This document shows, piece after piece, positions 42,335-45,394 of a stretch of DNA of 45,394 bases. A program made the position numbers and the translations under genes. Numbering within the stretch: position 1 is the stretch's first letter; each line of letters begins with the position of its first letter. The notes beneath the pieces are model-generated. The model saw only the letters and a program-made list of their open reading frames with translations. It ran no database searches and was not told the origin of the DNA. Source of the stretch: a bacterium (lineage in GTDB: Bacteria; Armatimonadota; Zipacnadia; Zipacnadales; UBA11051); contig JAUVVY010000035.1 in NCBI GenBank assembly GCA_030604405.1, positions 1 to 45,394 of the forward strand. The letters are read 5' to 3'.

Positions 42335-42526
42335 TTACGCCTTCTGGATTTTGTCGGCCCGGATGCAGGAGGTGCACACCCACGTGCGTTTCGATCCGCC
42401 GCGCGGCTGCTTCACCCTGATGCGCTGCAGGTTCGGCATGAATTTCCGCTTCGTATGCCGCTGGGAATTACTGACATTGGAACCAAACCCAGGCTTTTTT
42501 CCACAAACTCTGCAAACCTTTGCCAA
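42335..42526 (-). CDS. rpmB: 50S ribosomal protein L28, zinc-ribbon form
   Basis: 63 residues. L28 binds 23S rRNA in the large subunit. Typical sequence: AKVCRVCGKKPGFGSNVSNS, then HTKRKFMPNLQRIRVK. The two pairs CRVC (5-8) and CTSC (near 53) would bind zinc, the C+ form. The start is a TTG at 42526 with GGAG 4 bases upstream, giving the canonical MAK N-terminus; an ATG 51 bases upstream is in frame but adds a non-family tail. A promoter lies at 42625-42654. It is not linked to other ribosomal genes here. Confidence 0.92.
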   Translation of the reverse strand: MAKVCRVCGKKPGFGSNVSNSQRHTKRKFMPNLQRIRVKQPRGGSKRTWVCTSCIRADKIQKA

Positions 42527-42624
42527 GATACTCCAGTCCCTTCTGTGTTGCCGGGTGCTCATTTCGGCATGACGCATCTATTGAGGCGCCATTTATTGTT
42601 TCTAGATTGCTCCAGGAAAGTCAG

Positions 42625-42654
42625 AGTATAGCACACTGATGCGCGACGACGCAA
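42625..42654 (-). promoter_or_regulatory. Sigma70-like promoter of rpmB
   Basis: TTGCGT and TATACT are separated by 18 bases on the minus strand. The -10 box ends about 100 bases before the TTG start. The -35 overlaps the start of the divergent DUF1385 gene. Confidence 0.5.
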
Positions 42655-43514
42655 GCACCGAAAACGCAGCTTTCGAGCAACATGTGCCCTATGGGGAGCC
42701 ACAGCCGCCTTCACAGGTGCCGAGCCGCGCTGTGCCCGGGGCCCGACCAGGCAGGGTAAGCGGTACGGCTCTACCCCTTGGCGTACATCTTTCCAACGGG
42801 ACGTACGGCTCCGCCAGCAGCCTGCATCTGCTTCTCGGTGGAGCATATATCATAGCCCTGCTCGCCGTGGCCGTAGTCGCCACCTACATCGAGGCTTGGC
42901 TGCTGCAGCAGGCTTTCGGACTGTCCTTGCCGTGGGCGGCGCTGCAGGTTATCGCCGACCAGGGCATCGGCCTCGATTTACCTTTCGGGCGCTCGCTGAT
43001 TCACGCTCTCATCATGGTCAACTTCCTACTAGTCCTGCGCCTCTCGGCGCTCTCAGGCTATCATGCTGCCGAGCACAAGGTCGTCGCGGCTATGGAGCAT
43101 TTCGGTCATCTGCGCTACGACGATGTTGTCGAAATGCCTCGGGTACACGCCCGCTGCGGCACCGTGCTGCTCTTCGGTGTGCTGTTGGCGGCGCTGCTAT
43201 TCTTCTTGCTCTTGCCGGTGCATTTGGCCCTTGCGGTGCTGGGTGGCCTGCTTGGCTGGCGTTTTCGCTACCATACCGGCTACTTCGTGCAAAACTACCT
43301 CACTACCAAGCCACCGACGCCGGCGCAGTTGCGGGCCGGCATGAAGGCCGGACAGACCCTGCTCGACCGCTGGCGTCAGGACCCGGACCGGCGCGTGCCA
43401 TGGCTGCATTCGCTATGGGTACGCGGCCTGCCGCAGATGCTCATCGGCCTGATCCTGACCATGCATCTGCTTGACTATATCCACGCCAACTTACACATCT
43501 GGCTCGATTTCTAG
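42639..43514 (+). CDS. DUF1385 membrane protein
   Basis: 291 residues with four or more hydrophobic helices. The signature GYHAAEHKVVAAMEHFGHLR (about 140-159) followed by EMPRVHARCGTVLLFGVLL is the DUF1385 core (GxHGAEHKxxxAxE...RxHxRCGTxxL), possibly a metal site formed by the histidines and glutamates. DUF1385 proteins are often near prmC/prfA in other bacteria; here the partners are rpmB and argS. The N-terminal 60 residues are low complexity (prolines, alanines) and variable. The start is not well supported by a ribosome site. Function unknown. Confidence 0.85.
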   Translation: MRDDASTENAAFEQHVPYGEPQPPSQVPSRAVPGARPGRVSGTALPLGVHLSNGTYGSASSLHLLLGGAYIIALLAVAVVATYIEAWLLQQAFGLSLPWAALQVIADQGIGLDLPFGRSLIHALIMVNFLLVLRLSALSGYHAAEHKVVAAMEHFGHLRYDDVVEMPRVHARCGTVLLFGVLLAALLFFLLLPVHLALAVLGGLLGWRFRYHTGYFVQNYLTTKPPTPAQLRAGMKAGQTLLDRWRQDPDRRVPWLHSLWVRGLPQMLIGLILTMHLLDYIHANLHIWLDF

Positions 43515-43550
43515 GACGTTGCCGAAACACAGCCGCACAGAGGCAAGGCT

Positions 43551-45224
43551 ATGATACGCGATCGGATTGAGGAAGCGCTGGGCGAAGCACTGAGAGAAGT
43601 CGCCGAGGCCGAAGGTATCGCCGACTTTGAGTTGCCTGAAATTGAACTGACCGCCCCACCCAGCCCTGAGATGGGCGACTTCTCGACCAATATCGCCCTG
43701 GTCGCGGCCAAGCAGGCCAACATGCCCCCTCGACAGCTTGCGGAAGCTATAGCCGAGCAATTGAGAAAATCCAAACTCCCGCTTGAAAAGGTCGAAGTCG
43801 CCGGCCCTGGCTTCATCAACATGTTCATGGCCAGCAGTTGGTTCACCGACACCGTAGCGGAGATCCTCGAAAGCGGCCAGCGGTACGGCCGCAGTTCGGT
43901 GGGCGCCGGCACGAAGGTGCAGGTGGAATTCGTTAGCGCGAATCCGGTCGGGCCGATCCATATCGGCAATGCCCGTGCAGCGCCCTTCGGGGACTGCGTG
44001 GCCGCGATGCTGGAGGCTACCGGCCACGAAGTCGAGCGGGAGTACTACGTCAATGACGGCCCGTACAACACCCAGGCGCTGAATTTCGGCAGGTCTATCC
44101 AGGCCCGCTACCTGCAGGCGCTGGGCCGTGAAGTGGAATTCCCGGAGGACGGCTATCACGGCGATTACGTCACCGAGATGGGCCAGGGACTGGCAAACGA
44201 GCACGGTGAGAAGTACGCCGACCTGCCGCTTGATGATGAAGCGGCCTACAAATTCTTCAGCTTCTTGGTGGGTGAAATTGTGCAGCAGGCCCAACAGGAT
44301 CTGCAGGATTTCGGCATCGAGTTCGACGTCTGGTTCACCGAGAAGTCGCTGTACGACAATGGCGACATCGAGCGCGAGATCGCCGGCTTGACCGGAAAGG
44401 GGATGGCCTACGAGAACGAGGGGGCGACCTGGCTGCGGACGGAGGATTTCGGCGATGAGAGCGACCGGGTGCTGGTGCGCAGCGACGGCCGCCCGACCTA
44501 CATCGCCGCTGATGCTGCCTACGCTGCCAACAAATTCGCCCGAGGCTTCGACCGCCTCATATACATCTTCGGCCCCGACCATGCAGGCTATGTCCCGCGC
44601 CTGCAGGCCGTCCTGGCCGCGTGCGGCTTTGACCTCGAGCGCGTGGAGATCATCGTCTATCAGAACGTGCGCCTGATCCGGGGCGGGGAGACGGTCAAGC
44701 TCGCCAAGCGCAAGGGGCAGATATACTCGGTGCGCGATCTGATTGACGAGGTCGGCAGCGATGTCGCACGGTTTTTCTTCCTGATGCGCAGCAACGATTC
44801 GCACCTGGACTTCGACCTCGATCTGGCAGTCAAGCAGTCGGACGAGAACCCGGTCTATTACGTCCAGTACGCTCACGCCCGCATCTGCAGCATCGCCAAG
44901 CAGGCCGAGGCCCGCGACTTCGAGTTCGCGCCGGAGCCGCAACTGTCGCTGCTTGCTGACCCATTCGAGACAGCTCTGATGCGCAAGTTAGCGGACTATC
45001 CGCACGAGCTGCAACGCGCCGCCGAGGCCCGCGCACCGCACCGGCTGACGACCTACCTGCGCGAGCTGACCCAGCTCTTCCACCAGTTCTACACCAACTG
45101 CCAGGTGCTCAATGCCGATGACATAGCCATGTCAACGGCGCGCATGGCGCTGGCTGAGGCCACGCGCCAGGTATTGGCCAACTGCCTCGGCATCCTGGGC
45201 ATCACCGCGCCGGAGAGCATGTAG
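43551..45224 (+). CDS. argS: Arginyl-tRNA synthetase
   Basis: 557 residues, the usual length. It charges tRNA-Arg. The N-terminal Add-1 domain (1-110) is followed by the class I catalytic core with SANPVGPIHIGNARAAPFGD near 128 (HIGH motif in the HIGN form), YYVNDGPYNTQALNFGRSIQ near 165 and the KMSKS-equivalent VKLAKRKGQ near 382. The anticodon-binding DALR domain ends the protein (VYYVQYAHARICSIAKQAEA near 430, then ALMRKLADYP). The stop is followed by an unexplained 170 bases to the window end. It starts 37 bases after the DUF1385 stop and is probably co-transcribed with it. Confidence 0.95.
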   Translation: MIRDRIEEALGEALREVAEAEGIADFELPEIELTAPPSPEMGDFSTNIALVAAKQANMPPRQLAEAIAEQLRKSKLPLEKVEVAGPGFINMFMASSWFTDTVAEILESGQRYGRSSVGAGTKVQVEFVSANPVGPIHIGNARAAPFGDCVAAMLEATGHEVEREYYVNDGPYNTQALNFGRSIQARYLQALGREVEFPEDGYHGDYVTEMGQGLANEHGEKYADLPLDDEAAYKFFSFLVGEIVQQAQQDLQDFGIEFDVWFTEKSLYDNGDIEREIAGLTGKGMAYENEGATWLRTEDFGDESDRVLVRSDGRPTYIAADAAYAANKFARGFDRLIYIFGPDHAGYVPRLQAVLAACGFDLERVEIIVYQNVRLIRGGETVKLAKRKGQIYSVRDLIDEVGSDVARFFFLMRSNDSHLDFDLDLAVKQSDENPVYYVQYAHARICSIAKQAEARDFEFAPEPQLSLLADPFETALMRKLADYPHELQRAAEARAPHRLTTYLRELTQLFHQFYTNCQVLNADDIAMSTARMALAEATRQVLANCLGILGITAPESM

Positions 45225-45304
45225 CCAACGCTGAAACCGCGGCAATCGGCCATCCGCCAACAATGTGTCGGGCTGGAACTGTAGTTATGCAAATTTTGTA
45301 GGTT

Positions 45305-45394
45305 CTATGCACAGCCGGCGGCAGCAAAGACTTGGTCGATATCGTTGGTCGTTTCGTAAATCTTGATTAGAGCTCGCAGTTTTTCGCGCTCGGC
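45305..45394 (-). CDS. Partial C-terminal coding end at window edge
   Basis: From the right edge on the minus strand a frame stays open for 29 codons (AEREKLRALIKIYETTNDID, then QVFAAAGCA) and stops with TAG. It may be the C-terminus of a gene that continues beyond the window. Too short to assign. Confidence 0.3.
   Translation of the reverse strand, partial: AEREKLRALIKIYETTNDIDQVFAAAGCA

Noticed and set aside
43921-43990. HIGN instead of HIGH in ArgS as an anomaly
   Set aside because: The HxGN form is found in ArgS of other bacteria, such as Clostridia, so it is a known variant.
1-45394. CRISPR array
   Set aside because: Repeats here are palindromes scattered singly; no regularly spaced direct-repeat/spacer array is seen.

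Overview
The window is a GC-rich bacterial chromosome segment with 33 complete or near-complete protein genes, one tRNA gene, several gene remnants and many palindromic repeats. The best taxonomic clue is the DUF1559-type prepilin at 5111-5761. Its N-terminus (TLIELLVVIAIIAILAAILF, then PVFARAR) and H-X9-DG tail are typical of Armatimonadota-like genomes. Heparinase-like secreted proteins, multiple Gfo/Idh/MocA dehydrogenases, an SSS symporter and a DUF6785-like membrane protein fit that picture. The phylum is my inference, not proven.

Layout. (1) 1-5800, minus strand: a very large secreted heparinase II/III-like protein, a decayed second copy of its C-terminus fused to a phage-type replication-protein remnant, and a prepilin. 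(2) 6051-15848, plus strand: aroA and aroC (shikimate pathway), an intrinsic terminator, then an apparent sugar-acid/glycan uptake and oxidation cluster: two Gfo/Idh/MocA dehydrogenases, an SSS symporter, an abutting 56-residue membrane protein, a large multispanning DUF6785-like protein and a sialidase-fold protein. (3) 15889-23514: a cysteine hydrolase and an SDR (divergent), then on the minus strand a class-III aminotransferase, a polysaccharide deacetylase lipoprotein, a membrane-anchored TIM-barrel protein, a SAM methyltransferase and a small lipoprotein. (4) 23676-26486: a three-gene restriction-modification-like cassette (beta-class DNA methyltransferase plus two PD-(D/E)XK-like proteins) lying between two directly oriented 151-bp copies of the same terminal-inverted-repeat element. 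(5) 26522-31824, minus strand: leuC-leuD-der-plsY-gpsA, then HU and tRNA-Pro(GGG), mostly abutting or overlapping. (6) 32118-35870: a YraN-like nuclease, two tandem paralogous secreted proteins and a small membrane protein. (7) 36161-45394: a CE7-like esterase homologue without its nucleophile, a second heparinase II/III-like protein, a DegT/DnrJ aminotransferase, MtaB, L28, a DUF1385 protein and ArgS.

The most striking feature is the load of short palindromic repeats of at least five families. Several sit inside protein-coding genes and are translated in frame: two copies in the large heparinase-like gene and one in mtaB. One family (about 88 bp, near-perfect inverted repeats) occurs at four places. 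The best candidate for an unusual system is the cassette bracketed by repeat elements at 23676-26486. Next come the symporter with its tiny partner protein and the active-site substitutions in AroC and the CE7-like esterase homologue. Coordinates of coding regions include the stop codon. Family names come from motifs read by eye and were not checked by database search.
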